From assembly GCA_964542765.1 (NCBI GenBank), contig CAZIVO010000003.1, positions 11,677 to 75,676 on the forward strand: a stretch of 64,000 nucleotides of DNA, given 5' to 3'. Position numbers and translations under genes: made by a program. Positions 51,697 to 59,968 of this stretch are shown here, in pieces. The DNA is from CAZIVO01 sp964542765 (GTDB lineage: Bacteria; Planctomycetota; UBA1135; UBA2386). A model generated the notes under the pieces. That model was not told where the DNA came from and searched no databases. It saw only the letters and a list, made by a program, of their open reading frames with translations. Position 1 is the stretch's first letter. Each line of letters starts with the position of its first letter.

Positions 51697-52734
51697 TCAC
51701 AGGATGATGTTCGTGTGTTCGGTGGAATGGACCCGGACCCAGTGCTTCTCTTCGCCTTTTTCTTCCTCGAAGAACTGCTCGACAACGATCTTCAGAGCAG
51801 CGGCGGTCGGGGCAGCTGGGAAGCGGAACTCACGGGTTTCGAAGATCTGCAGGTAGTTTTCGCCGGTGATCTCGGCCTCGCCTTTACCGACTTCCTTGTC
51901 TGAGCCGTCGAGTTGCTGAGCCGTGAAGACAAATTTTCGGAGCGTCAGACCGGGTACGCGGTGGGCTGCCTTGTTCTCGACTTCGAGGACGATCTCTGCC
52001 CCATCCTTGCGGCCCTCGAAACTGAAAGCAGTTGCGCAGAACTCTGCGTCATCGGGGCCGAGCATTCCGTGACGGCGGTTTTTGCGCTTGGGGCCGACGG
52101 GTTTCTTGGTCTCGGGGTCGATGGCCAGGTGCCGTTCAACCTCCGGCATGTGACATTCCACGCAGGACTTCTTTTCCTTGCCCTTGGGCCATTCCGCTCG
52201 GGTGTAGTCCCTGCCGACGGGCAACACCGGCCCGATCTTCGTCGAATGGCAGGATGCGCAAAGCCCGTTGCTACCTTCGGGGGTGAAGTGGGGAGACTTC
52301 TTGCTCGTGTGGGCTTCGGTTTCGGCTCCGAACGGGCCATGGATCTCGTCCTCGCCTAGCTTGTGGCAAGAGACGCATGTGACGCCCTCTTCGAGGATGT
52401 CGTCGCGGGTTTTCGGTTTGCGTCCGATGCGTTCGAGAACCTGATCAGGGATGTGGCAGGCGTGGCAGGATTGTGGCCGCTTCTTGTCCTTGATCGCATT
52501 CTGATACACCGGATTTGTCCAGGCGTGGCTGTGCGCCTTGCCTTTCCATTCGTTGAACACCGCGACATGGCACTTCCCACAGCTGGCGGCGGAATCCGAG
52601 TCAGCTGCTTTGCGTGCGCAGGTGTCATGGATCGGCCGAGCTTCCCCGGGCAGCCATCCTTCATCGGGTGGCAGGAATGACAGGAGGATGACGATGCCGA
52701 TGGCGGAACATGAGCTGGTGATCAGTGAGTTCAT
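51697..52734 (-). CDS. Five-heme cytochrome c
   Basis: Exported multiheme c-type cytochrome, 345 residues. Five CxxCH heme sites are present: CGKCH, CHACH, CVSCH, CASCH and CVECH. The N-terminus is a signal-like segment (SCSAIGIVILLSFL). The C-terminal 130 residues are heme-free and beta-rich (AHRVPGLTLRKFVFTAQQLD). The arrangement is like the cytochrome c554 / multiheme family that moves electrons in the periplasm; the electron partner is unknown. No reductase or oxidase gene is beside it. Confidence 0.9.
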   Translation of the reverse strand: MNSLITSSCSAIGIVILLSFLPPDEGWLPGEARPIHDTCARKAADSDSAASCGKCHVAVFNEWKGKAHSHAWTNPVYQNAIKDKKRPQSCHACHIPDQVLERIGRKPKTRDDILEEGVTCVSCHKLGEDEIHGPFGAETEAHTSKKSPHFTPEGSNGLCASCHSTKIGPVLPVGRDYTRAEWPKGKEKKSCVECHMPEVERHLAIDPETKKPVGPKRKNRRHGMLGPDDAEFCATAFSFEGRKDGAEIVLEVENKAAHRVPGLTLRKFVFTAQQLDGSDKEVGKGEAEITGENYLQIFETREFRFPAAPTAAALKIVVEQFFEEEKGEEKHWVRVHSTEHTNIIL

Positions 52735-53012
52735 GGATCATCAGGATAGCCGGTGTGCCAGATGTATCCATTGGTGCGGGGGATCGATTTCGGTCTTTGC
52801 TGCCTCGCATCACCAGTCCGGATCACGCCCCCTTCAAGAAGAGATGCCGACCGGTCGAAGACCGAGTAGACGAAGCGATGAAGCAACTTGACCACGCCAT
52901 CGGGTTCTCCCGAGGATTTGCTGGCCCGTATCGAGCGCATGGTAGGGGCCGCGAAGGCATCGAAATTGGGGGGAGAGGCGCTGCGGGGTGAGATGATCCG
53001 GTGACGTCGAGG
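52735..53012. other. Intergenic region, no gene seen
   Basis: These 278 bases lie between the end of the fusion gene and the cytochrome start, both on the minus strand. I find no gene or clear terminator. The cytochrome promoter probably lies here. Confidence 0.4.
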
Positions 53013-54314
53013 TCAGTCTCGGCGTTCGAAGCTGCCTACCCACAGATCCTTGAGATAGGGGAGTTCGGCCGAAAAGCTTGTGGGGTAGAAGCCCGAGGTC
53101 GCGAGCCATTTGCAGAGCTTGCTGGCGGTGATGGCGTGGCGTGTTCGGGGGCGGCGCGTGAGAGATTGGGTCAGTCTTCGCTGGAAGCCATGGGTCGAGA
53201 TCGGGTGGAAGAAGGAAACTACCAGGAAGCGCCCGGCTACACGGCAGGCCTCGGCGAGGACATCGCGGGCATCCGCCGGTGGCAGGTGATGGAGGAAGCG
53301 GAAGAGGACAACGCCATCGACACCGCGATCTCCGATGGGAAGACGGGTCATGTCCGCTAGCAGCAGCGGGTCTTTTGAGGGAAGTCCGGCACGGAGCATG
53401 CTCACCGAACGATCGAGCCCGATGCGACGGACCTTCAGGTCATCGAGTGTCGGCCCGAGGCGGCCGGTGCCGCACGGCGCGTCGAGGACCATCTCGCCGG
53501 GTTCTCCGGGCCACACCCTGCGTAGACAGGCCAGTTCGCGTGCCGTGCGCCCAGGATTGCGCGATCGATACGATGTGCTCTTGCCGGGTGCGTCGTAGCG
53601 CGTATGCGTGTCGAGTGGGGGCAGGCGGGAGAGGAGCTTGCGAGTTCGGGTCTGGAATCCTGCAGCCTTGCACAGGCGTGCGGCAAAGCCCATCGCCTGC
53701 CGCGGTGTGATGGGGTGACTCCTCAGGCTGCGACGGAAATGCTTGAGGATGCGGGTGAGATCGCGATTGCGAGGTTTTCGCAGGCTGCCGTTGTGCAGGT
53801 CGAGGATGGCAAGCTTTGTCCCACCCGCCTGGATGTAGACGTGGTCAGCCGAGGAGTCCGGGAGGATGAGGCCATCGAACAGGGCTTTCCCGACGAAGCG
53901 AGCGATCTCGTGGGCGGTCTGTCGTCCGCAGCGGCCGGCTTCGATGGCTTCGCGCATGGTTTCGCCGGGGAGTTCGGCGCACAGGTAGAAGGAAGAGGCT
54001 CGGCGCTGGCCGATCGCGACAGGTCGAGCGGTCTCGATCCCGTGTCGTAGCAAGGCCTCGGCCATCTTGCATTCTCGTTGCCCATCGAGATTGCTGTGCG
54101 GTGCGGTGAGCCGGGACCGAAGACGGTTCTTGAACTGGGTCCGGTGAAAAATTTTCAGGTACCAGTTCCTCGATCCCCGGGTGATTTTGCGAACCTCGCG
54201 GAATCGATTAGGTGGGGCGGCGAGGTCGGAAGCCATCGCCAGGGTTGCCTCGAGTCCGGGAAAGAGCTCGCGCTCCTGCTCGTCTGCTTGCAGTAGGTTC
54301 CAGAACTCACTCAT
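53013..54314 (-). CDS. Fusion of LPS-kinase-like domain and SAM methyltransferase
   Basis: A 433-residue two-domain protein. The N-terminal domain (about 35-215) resembles Kdo/LPS core kinases (WaaP/InaA type): lysine in WYLKIF, glutamate in GQRECKMAEALLRHGI, the catalytic Asp kept in ILPDSSADHVYI although the preceding His is lost, and LAILDLHNGSLRKP for the metal site. The C-terminal domain is a class I methyltransferase with LDAPCGTGRLGPTL and LHHLPPADARDVLAEACRV. A stand-alone relative of this half lies at 46289-46915. Both activities could modify the same envelope glycolipid. The start is only 45 bases from the divergent adenosine deaminase gene. Confidence 0.82.
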   Translation of the reverse strand: MSEFWNLLQADEQERELFPGLEATLAMASDLAAPPNRFREVRKITRGSRNWYLKIFHRTQFKNRLRSRLTAPHSNLDGQRECKMAEALLRHGIETARPVAIGQRRASSFYLCAELPGETMREAIEAGRCGRQTAHEIARFVGKALFDGLILPDSSADHVYIQAGGTKLAILDLHNGSLRKPRNRDLTRILKHFRRSLRSHPITPRQAMGFAARLCKAAGFQTRTRKLLSRLPPLDTHTRYDAPGKSTSYRSRNPGRTARELACLRRVWPGEPGEMVLDAPCGTGRLGPTLDDLKVRRIGLDRSVSMLRAGLPSKDPLLLADMTRLPIGDRGVDGVVLFRFLHHLPPADARDVLAEACRVAGRFLVVSFFHPISTHGFQRRLTQSLTRRPRTRHAITASKLCKWLATSGFYPTSFSAELPYLKDLWVGSFERRD

Positions 54315-54358
54315 GCTAGGTCTTTTATCCGAGGGCTCGGCCGGGGATCATCCCATTG

Positions 54359-55612
54359 ATGTCTGCGAAGATGCCAAAGCCCTCCACGGACCGTAACCTG
54401 ATCGCAAAGTTGCCGAAGGCGGATCTGCATCTCCATCTCGATGGCAGCATGCGCCTGTCTTCGTTGATCGAACTCGCGGCCGAGCGCAAGGTCAAACTCC
54501 CGAGTTCGACACCCGAAGGCCTCCTCCGGACGGTGTTCAAGAGAGCCTACAAGAACTTGCCGGAGTATCTGAAGGGTTTCGAGTTCACGGTGGCCTGCTT
54601 GCAAGATGCGGAGTCTCTCGAGCGCGCCGCTTATGAGCTCTGTCAGGATTGCCGCGACGAGAATGTGTTCTACGTCGAGATCCGATTTGCACCGCAGCTT
54701 CACTGTCGTGGTGATTTTGATGTTCGCGCGGTCTTGAAGGCTGTTTCCAAGGGGATGCGCCGTGCACAGCGGGAGATCAATCGGCCGGCAGCGGTCCGCG
54801 ATGGTCGGGTGCCCCGGTTCGAGTGTGGGATCATCGTCTGTGCTCTGCGTTACTTCGAACCCTTCTTCTCCGAGCATTACAGGGCTTACTTCGAAGTCTT
54901 GCGAGCAACCCCGCGGGAAGGCATCTACGGTCTGGCGTCCCTGGAACTTGCACGGGCAGCGGTCCAAGCGGTCGAAGAAGATGGCCTGCCGATCGTCGGG
55001 CTGGACCTCGCAGGTCAGGAGAGGGGCTTCCCGGCGAAGGACCACCAGGAGGCTTATCAACTGGCTCATGACCATTTCCTTGGGAAGACGGTTCACGCCG
55101 GTGAGGACTACGGGCCGGAATCGATCTTTCAGGCGATCACGGATTGCCATGCGGATCGGATCGGTCATGGCACCTGGCTGTTCTCGGCGCGCCACATCCA
55201 TGACCGTTCGATTCGAGACCGTCGCCACTACGTCGAACAACTCATCCGCTACGTCGCGGACCGGCGGATCACCCTCGAGGTTTGCTTGACGAGCAACCAG
55301 CAGACGATCCCCGAGTTCCGAAAAGATCTCTCGCGGCATCCCTTCCGGCTCATGCGCAAAGCTCGCCTCAGCGTGGCCCTTTGCACGGACAATCGACTGG
55401 TGTCGCGAACGACCATGACCGATGAGGTCGTCAAGGCCGTGGATACCTTCAAGCTGAGTCCGAAGGAGTTGAAGAACATCCTGATCTACGGTTTCAAGCG
55501 GTCCTTCTACCCAGGCTCTTATCGAGAGAAGCGGGAATACATCCGTTCCGTGCTCGATTACATGGAAGCGGAGATGGCCGAGCACGGCTTCGATCTCCGT
55601 GGAGGCGGGTAG
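54359..55612 (+). CDS. add: Adenosine deaminase family protein
   Basis: Zinc amidohydrolase that deaminates adenosine or a related purine. The metal and catalytic motifs are KADLHLHLDGS, GLDLAGQERGF, VHAGEDYGPES, RIGHG and LCTDNRLVSRTTMTDE. The second Asp of the usual TDDP is Asn here, a variant I know from other bacterial members, so I do not count it as a defect. The length of 417 residues is larger than usual because of a central insertion before IIVCALRYFEPFFSE. A TTG at 54356 precedes ATG 54359. The stop faces the oxidoreductase gene. Confidence 0.9.
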   Translation: MSAKMPKPSTDRNLIAKLPKADLHLHLDGSMRLSSLIELAAERKVKLPSSTPEGLLRTVFKRAYKNLPEYLKGFEFTVACLQDAESLERAAYELCQDCRDENVFYVEIRFAPQLHCRGDFDVRAVLKAVSKGMRRAQREINRPAAVRDGRVPRFECGIIVCALRYFEPFFSEHYRAYFEVLRATPREGIYGLASLELARAAVQAVEEDGLPIVGLDLAGQERGFPAKDHQEAYQLAHDHFLGKTVHAGEDYGPESIFQAITDCHADRIGHGTWLFSARHIHDRSIRDRRHYVEQLIRYVADRRITLEVCLTSNQQTIPEFRKDLSRHPFRLMRKARLSVALCTDNRLVSRTTMTDEVVKAVDTFKLSPKELKNILIYGFKRSFYPGSYREKREYIRSVLDYMEAEMAEHGFDLRGGG

Positions 55613-55654
55613 GCTCGGAGCTTCCGAGGGAAGGAGATCGGCAAGGCTTGCCCG

Positions 55655-57142
55655 CTACCCGAGGATGGCGGCCGCGGCCAGGGCTCCAGGGCCGCAGGTG
55701 ATGCCGCCGCCGGGATGACTGCCGCTGCCACCGAGCCAGAGCCCTTTCACCGGCGTTGCGAAGCGGGCACAGGAGGCCAGCGGTCGCAGCCACCACATCT
55801 GGTCGAGGGCGTGTTCGCCGTGATGGAGGTGCCCACCGGTCAGGCCGTATCGCTGCGAGAGGTCGTTCGGAGTGAGTAACTCATGGCCGACGATGCGATC
55901 GCGAAGGCTGGGCGCGAATTCCGCGAGCCGTTCGATGATGGCCTTGGTCAAGGTTGCCCGCGCGGTTTCGTCCCAGCCGCCTTCGCGTTCTTGCGGCACG
56001 AACTGTGCCAGGATCGAGACGGTGGGTTTGTCGGTTTCGCCGTGGACCCGGATGTCGAGGTAAGGATGGTCGGAGAAGTTCCGGTACTTGATGGCATCGA
56101 AGGCTCGTTCGAGGCTGTCGAGATCCTCGCCGATCCGGATCTTCGAGAAGGATGCGCCAGGGCGTGAGGCGAACTCGAGAGGACCATCGAGGGCGAGATG
56201 CAGCTTCGCGGCGGTGCCGCGACAGCGCCAGTGGGCGATGTCCTGGCCGATACCCGGGGGAAGGTCCGTCGGACGGATCAAGCACGAGAAGGTGCTGCGA
56301 GGATCGGTTGTGGCCACCAACTGTGTCGCGGTGAGGCGTTCGCCGGTCCCGAGTTCGACGCCGACTTGCTCGCCGCGTTCCACCAGAATGCGTTGCACGG
56401 TAGCGCTGGTGCGGATCTCCACTCCCGAAGCCTGGCAGGCTGCGAGCAGGGCGCGGATGAGCGCCGGTGAGCCACCTGCGACCTCGGCGCCCTCCGAGCA
56501 TGCATGCATCAGCAAGAGGGCGGCGGTGCCTGCCGAGCGCGGCCCGCACCAGGTGGAGGCCAGGGCTGGTGCGGCCAGGGTTGCCTTGAGGTGCTGGTCA
56601 TCGAAATGCTCGTCGAGCCAGTCCGCGACCGACATCGGTGCGATCCGGAGCAGTTCGTGCATGGTTTTCGGCCCGAGCCTGCGCAGGCCCCAAGCCTTCC
56701 TGGCGAGTGCCCAGGTTTGACGGAAACCCTGCGGGGCGATGTGCGGTGGGGGTTCCCGCAGAAGGCGGCTGACGAAGGGTTTGACCTCGCCGATGAAGCG
56801 GTCGAACCGGGCGAACTGTTCGGCATCGGTGCCGGCGAGTTCCGAGAGCAGCAAACCCGGTCCTTCACGGGTGGGAGCGAAGACGGGCGCGGGGTCCGCG
56901 TATTCCAGTCCGTGACGAGTCAGCCCGAGTTTGTCGATGACGTTTTTGTGGATGTGACTCGTGTCATGAAGGATGCCGGGCGTGTGGTAACCGGGATGGA
57001 ACTCCGTCGAGGTCGCGAGCCCGCCGCACCGATCAAGATGTTCGAGCACCAGCACCTTGCGCCCCTGCCGGGCCAGCAGGGCAGCGCAGGTGAGGCCGTT
57101 GTGGCCGCCGCCGATGATGATGGTGTCGTGGTTGTGTGCCAT
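55655..57142 (-). CDS. FAD-dependent oxidoreductase, phytoene-dehydrogenase-like (copy 2)
   Basis: A 495-residue flavoprotein of the phytoene dehydrogenase/PYROXD2 type. The FAD dinucleotide fold is at the N-terminus (TIIIGGGHNGLTCAALLARQ, LEHLDRCGGLATS), and the C-terminal FAD contact is GLWLGGSGSHPGGGI. The middle part carries family landmarks such as GSPALIRALLAACQASGVEI. It is a paralogue of the neighbouring copy 1 and starts only six bases after that gene's stop. The substrate is unknown; carotenoid genes are not seen nearby. Confidence 0.87.
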   Translation of the reverse strand: MAHNHDTIIIGGGHNGLTCAALLARQGRKVLVLEHLDRCGGLATSTEFHPGYHTPGILHDTSHIHKNVIDKLGLTRHGLEYADPAPVFAPTREGPGLLLSELAGTDAEQFARFDRFIGEVKPFVSRLLREPPPHIAPQGFRQTWALARKAWGLRRLGPKTMHELLRIAPMSVADWLDEHFDDQHLKATLAAPALASTWCGPRSAGTAALLLMHACSEGAEVAGGSPALIRALLAACQASGVEIRTSATVQRILVERGEQVGVELGTGERLTATQLVATTDPRSTFSCLIRPTDLPPGIGQDIAHWRCRGTAAKLHLALDGPLEFASRPGASFSKIRIGEDLDSLERAFDAIKYRNFSDHPYLDIRVHGETDKPTVSILAQFVPQEREGGWDETARATLTKAIIERLAEFAPSLRDRIVGHELLTPNDLSQRYGLTGGHLHHGEHALDQMWWLRPLASCARFATPVKGLWLGGSGSHPGGGITCGPGALAAAAILG

Positions 57143-57148
57143 CTCCGG

Positions 57149-58729
57149 TCAGCCCTTCTCCAGGATGGCGCGAGCTGCGTTTGCGCCGGGCGCGCCCATG
57201 ATGCCGCCACCGGGGTGGGAGCCCGAGGCGGCGAGCCAGAGATTCGAGATGGGGGTGCTGTGTCGTGCCCACCGCGGCGCCGGGCGCAGGAAGAATAGTT
57301 GTTCGAGACTCAGTTCACCGTGGAAGATATTGCCCTGCGTCAGCCCATACTCACGATCCAGGTCCCAGGGGGTCAGGACCTGTCGGTGCAGGATCGATTC
57401 CTTCAAGGTGGGGCAATACTCGGCGAGAGTGTCGATGACAGCATCGCCAAATTCTTCACGCCGAGCGGGCCAGGTCTCGGCACCTTCCTTGAGGGCGAAG
57501 GGTGCGTATTGCACGAAGATGGACATGACATGCTTGCCGGGCGGAGCGACGCTCGGGTCGCTGAGCGATGGGATCACGACATTGAGGTAGGGCCGCTTGC
57601 TGAAGTCGCCGTATTTGGCTTCGTCGTAGGCGCGCTCGAGGTAGTCGATGGACGGGGCGATCGCGATATCGCCGCGAAGGTGCGGACCATTTCCCGGTCG
57701 GCAGGTAAATTCCGGCAACCGGTCCAGGGCGAGGTTCACCTTGCCCGAACTGCCGCGCATCTTGAACCGGGTGATGTGCTCGGCGAACTCGGGATCGAGA
57801 TGCTCCTCGCCGACCAGTCCCAGGAATGTTCGGTGAGGGTCGACGCCCGACACCACGTGCTTGGCGCGAATCTCTTCACCATGTTCGAGGACGACGCCGA
57901 CGGCGCGGCCACCTTCGACGAGCACTTTTTCTACAGGTGATTCGGTGAGGATCTTTGCGCCGTGACGCTGGGCGGCGCTGGCGATGGCCATCGAGATCTG
58001 GCCGGTGCCTCCTCGGCAGAATCCCCATGAGCGGAAAGAGCCGTCGATTTCGCCCATGTAGTGGTGCAAGAGGACGTAGGCCGTGCCCGGTGAGCGGACT
58101 CCCAGGAAGGTTCCGATGATGCCGCTGACGCTCATGGTCGCCTTCAGGGTTTCGGATTCGAACCACTGATCGAGGAAGTCCACGGCACTCATCGTGAACA
58201 TCTTCAGCTTGAGCACGCGGTCGGCCTCGGTGAACCGATCGAAGACCTTGAGAAGGCTCAGGTTCTCCAGCAAACGGCCTGGATGCCATGAAGACGGGTC
58301 GGGTGGCACCATTTCGATGATCGGCTTGATCAGGCGACTCACCTTTCCCATGGCCTTGCCAAACTCGCGATATGCTTCCGCGTCGCGCTTGCTGAAGCGG
58401 GAGATCTCCCGCCGGGTCCGCTCTGCGTCGCCCCAGCGTGCGAGGGAGTCGCCGTTCGGCAAGGGTGTGAAGGAGCAGTCCAGCGGCAGGATTTCGAGGC
58501 CGTGCTTGGCCAGTTCGAGATCGCGGATGATGTGGGGGCGCAGCAGGCTGACCACGTAACTGCAGGCCGAGTATTTGAAGCCGGGGAGGTGTTCCTCGGT
58601 TACCGCGGCCCCACCCAACAGGTGCCGGCTCTCGAGCACCGTCACTCGCAGTCCGGCCTTGGCGAGGTAGGCCGCGCAGGTGAGGCCGTTGTGGCCGCCA
58701 CCGATCACCACGACATCCGCGGTCGTCAT
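57149..58729 (-). CDS. FAD-dependent oxidoreductase, phytoene-dehydrogenase-like (copy 1)
   Basis: A 526-residue flavoprotein related to copy 2. FAD motifs are VVVIGGGHNGLTCAAYLAKA near the start, LGGAAVTEE, and LWLAASGSHPGGGIMGAPG at the end. The middle has GGTGQISMAIASAAQRHGAK, the typical strand before the second FAD half. The ATG at 58729 is well placed: it overlaps the stop of the GcvT-like gene as ATGA and has the ribosome site aaggaag. The longer open frame upstream is not coding. Together with the GcvT-like gene this points to an oxidative demethylation or dehydrogenation pathway, by inference. Confidence 0.88.
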   Translation of the reverse strand: MTTADVVVIGGGHNGLTCAAYLAKAGLRVTVLESRHLLGGAAVTEEHLPGFKYSACSYVVSLLRPHIIRDLELAKHGLEILPLDCSFTPLPNGDSLARWGDAERTRREISRFSKRDAEAYREFGKAMGKVSRLIKPIIEMVPPDPSSWHPGRLLENLSLLKVFDRFTEADRVLKLKMFTMSAVDFLDQWFESETLKATMSVSGIIGTFLGVRSPGTAYVLLHHYMGEIDGSFRSWGFCRGGTGQISMAIASAAQRHGAKILTESPVEKVLVEGGRAVGVVLEHGEEIRAKHVVSGVDPHRTFLGLVGEEHLDPEFAEHITRFKMRGSSGKVNLALDRLPEFTCRPGNGPHLRGDIAIAPSIDYLERAYDEAKYGDFSKRPYLNVVIPSLSDPSVAPPGKHVMSIFVQYAPFALKEGAETWPARREEFGDAVIDTLAEYCPTLKESILHRQVLTPWDLDREYGLTQGNIFHGELSLEQLFFLRPAPRWARHSTPISNLWLAASGSHPGGGIMGAPGANAARAILEKG

Positions 58730-59907
58730 GCCTTCTTCCTTTCGGGGTCGAAGAAGGGGCGCTCGACAACGGTCGCGCTGACAGCACGGCGCTCGAACTC
58801 GACGGTGTGCTCGATCTTGATCATGGTTTCGAGCGAACTGAACTCGGGCTGTACGCTGGCCAGGGCCAGATATTTCTTCAGGATCGGAGACCAGGTAGTG
58901 CTGGTGGCCTGACCGACCTGCCGCTGCCCGAAATAGATGGGCAGTGCTTGGCGGCAGGCATCGGCGGGTAGAGCCGGTGGAAGCTCGTATTCGGCGTAGA
59001 GTTGCTCCAGATCTTCCCAGTCCACATCCAGCCCGACGAGATTCCAGCTGTTGCCACGAGCTTTCGCCGCTGCGAGAGCCTGTTGCCCGAGGAAAGGTCC
59101 GCGGTCGAGTTCGACGGTCCAGCCGAGCCCGAGTTCGAAGGGCGTCGATTTGCGCGATTCTACCGCGCATTGTGGCGCGCTGAAGTAGTCGACACCCTGG
59201 AGGACGAAGCCCGCTTCGATGCGCGTGATGTCGAGTGCGTCGAGGCCGCAGGGAGAGAGTCCGAGGGGTTCGCCGGCAGCGATGAGGGCATTCCAGATAT
59301 CGACCGCGGCGGCGGTCGGGAGCCAGATCTCGTATCCGAGGTCGCCGGTGTAACCGGTACGGGAGACGTCGACACCTTCGATTCGCGTGCTGGTGACGCC
59401 GAAGTAGGGCAGATGTTCGAGGTCATCGCCGAGGGCATTGACGATGATGTGGCGTGACTGCGGCCCCTGGATGGCGAGCGCGGCCAGAGATTCCGAGACA
59501 TCGGTGACGGTTGCATCGAAACTCCGCGTGTGTCGATCGAGCCATCTGAACATCGGGCTTGCCGAGGTCAGGCGAAATCTGTTTTCGTCCAGGCAGGCGA
59601 TCGTACCATCATCGATGACCATGCCGGCTTCGTCGCACATGCAACTGTAGGTGACCCGGCCCGGTTTCAAGTGGGCGATGTCGCGGGTTGCGATGTAGGA
59701 GAGGAAGTCGCGGGCATCGGCCCCGACGACCTCGTACTTGAACAGGGGCGAGATATCGAGCAGCCCGGCCGCGCTGCGCAAGGCGTGGTACTCGGGCTCT
59801 GCCGAGGTGCCGTAGCGGCATACCGCCAGGAAGCCTGCCCACTCCTTCCACTGGTGGCTTTCGCACAACGGCGCGGTGCACGCGTGGAAGGGACTGGGGA
59901 CGGGCAT
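58726..59907 (-). CDS. GcvT-like aminomethyltransferase
   Basis: A 393-residue protein of the GcvT (glycine cleavage T-protein) fold. The folate-binding features are visible: YHALRSAAGLLDISPLFKYE, the ARDFLSYIATRDI segment, VTYSCMCDEAGMVIDDGTIA, and SRTGYTGDLGYEIWLP, with AGEPLGLSPCGLDALDITRIEAG. The family takes a methyl or methylene group onto tetrahydrofolate from glycine, sarcosine, dimethylglycine, DMSP or similar compounds. No glycine cleavage P or H gene is near, so a role in glycine cleavage itself is unlikely. It is the first gene of a coupled three-gene set with two flavoproteins. Confidence 0.88.
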   Translation of the reverse strand: MPVPSPFHACTAPLCESHQWKEWAGFLAVCRYGTSAEPEYHALRSAAGLLDISPLFKYEVVGADARDFLSYIATRDIAHLKPGRVTYSCMCDEAGMVIDDGTIACLDENRFRLTSASPMFRWLDRHTRSFDATVTDVSESLAALAIQGPQSRHIIVNALGDDLEHLPYFGVTSTRIEGVDVSRTGYTGDLGYEIWLPTAAAVDIWNALIAAGEPLGLSPCGLDALDITRIEAGFVLQGVDYFSAPQCAVESRKSTPFELGLGWTVELDRGPFLGQQALAAAKARGNSWNLVGLDVDWEDLEQLYAEYELPPALPADACRQALPIYFGQRQVGQATSTTWSPILKKYLALASVQPEFSSLETMIKIEHTVEFERRAVSATVVERPFFDPERKKA

Positions 59908-59968
59908 GGGCGCCGAAGGTTAGCGATCCGCCAGTCGCCTGACAAATGAGAGCTTGGCTCCCACCGGT

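Noticed and set aside
54311..55585. Minus-strand open frame over the adenosine deaminase gene
   Set aside because: The plus strand carries all adenosine deaminase motifs; the antisense frame has none.
54359..55612. Loss of a catalytic Asp in adenosine deaminase (TDNR instead of TDDP)
   Set aside because: I recall the same TDN variant in functional bacterial relatives, so it is not evidence of inactivation.
55655..58729. Carotenoid biosynthesis cluster
   Set aside because: The two flavoproteins are phytoene-dehydrogenase-like in fold only; no phytoene synthase or cyclase gene is nearby, and they are coupled to a GcvT-like gene.
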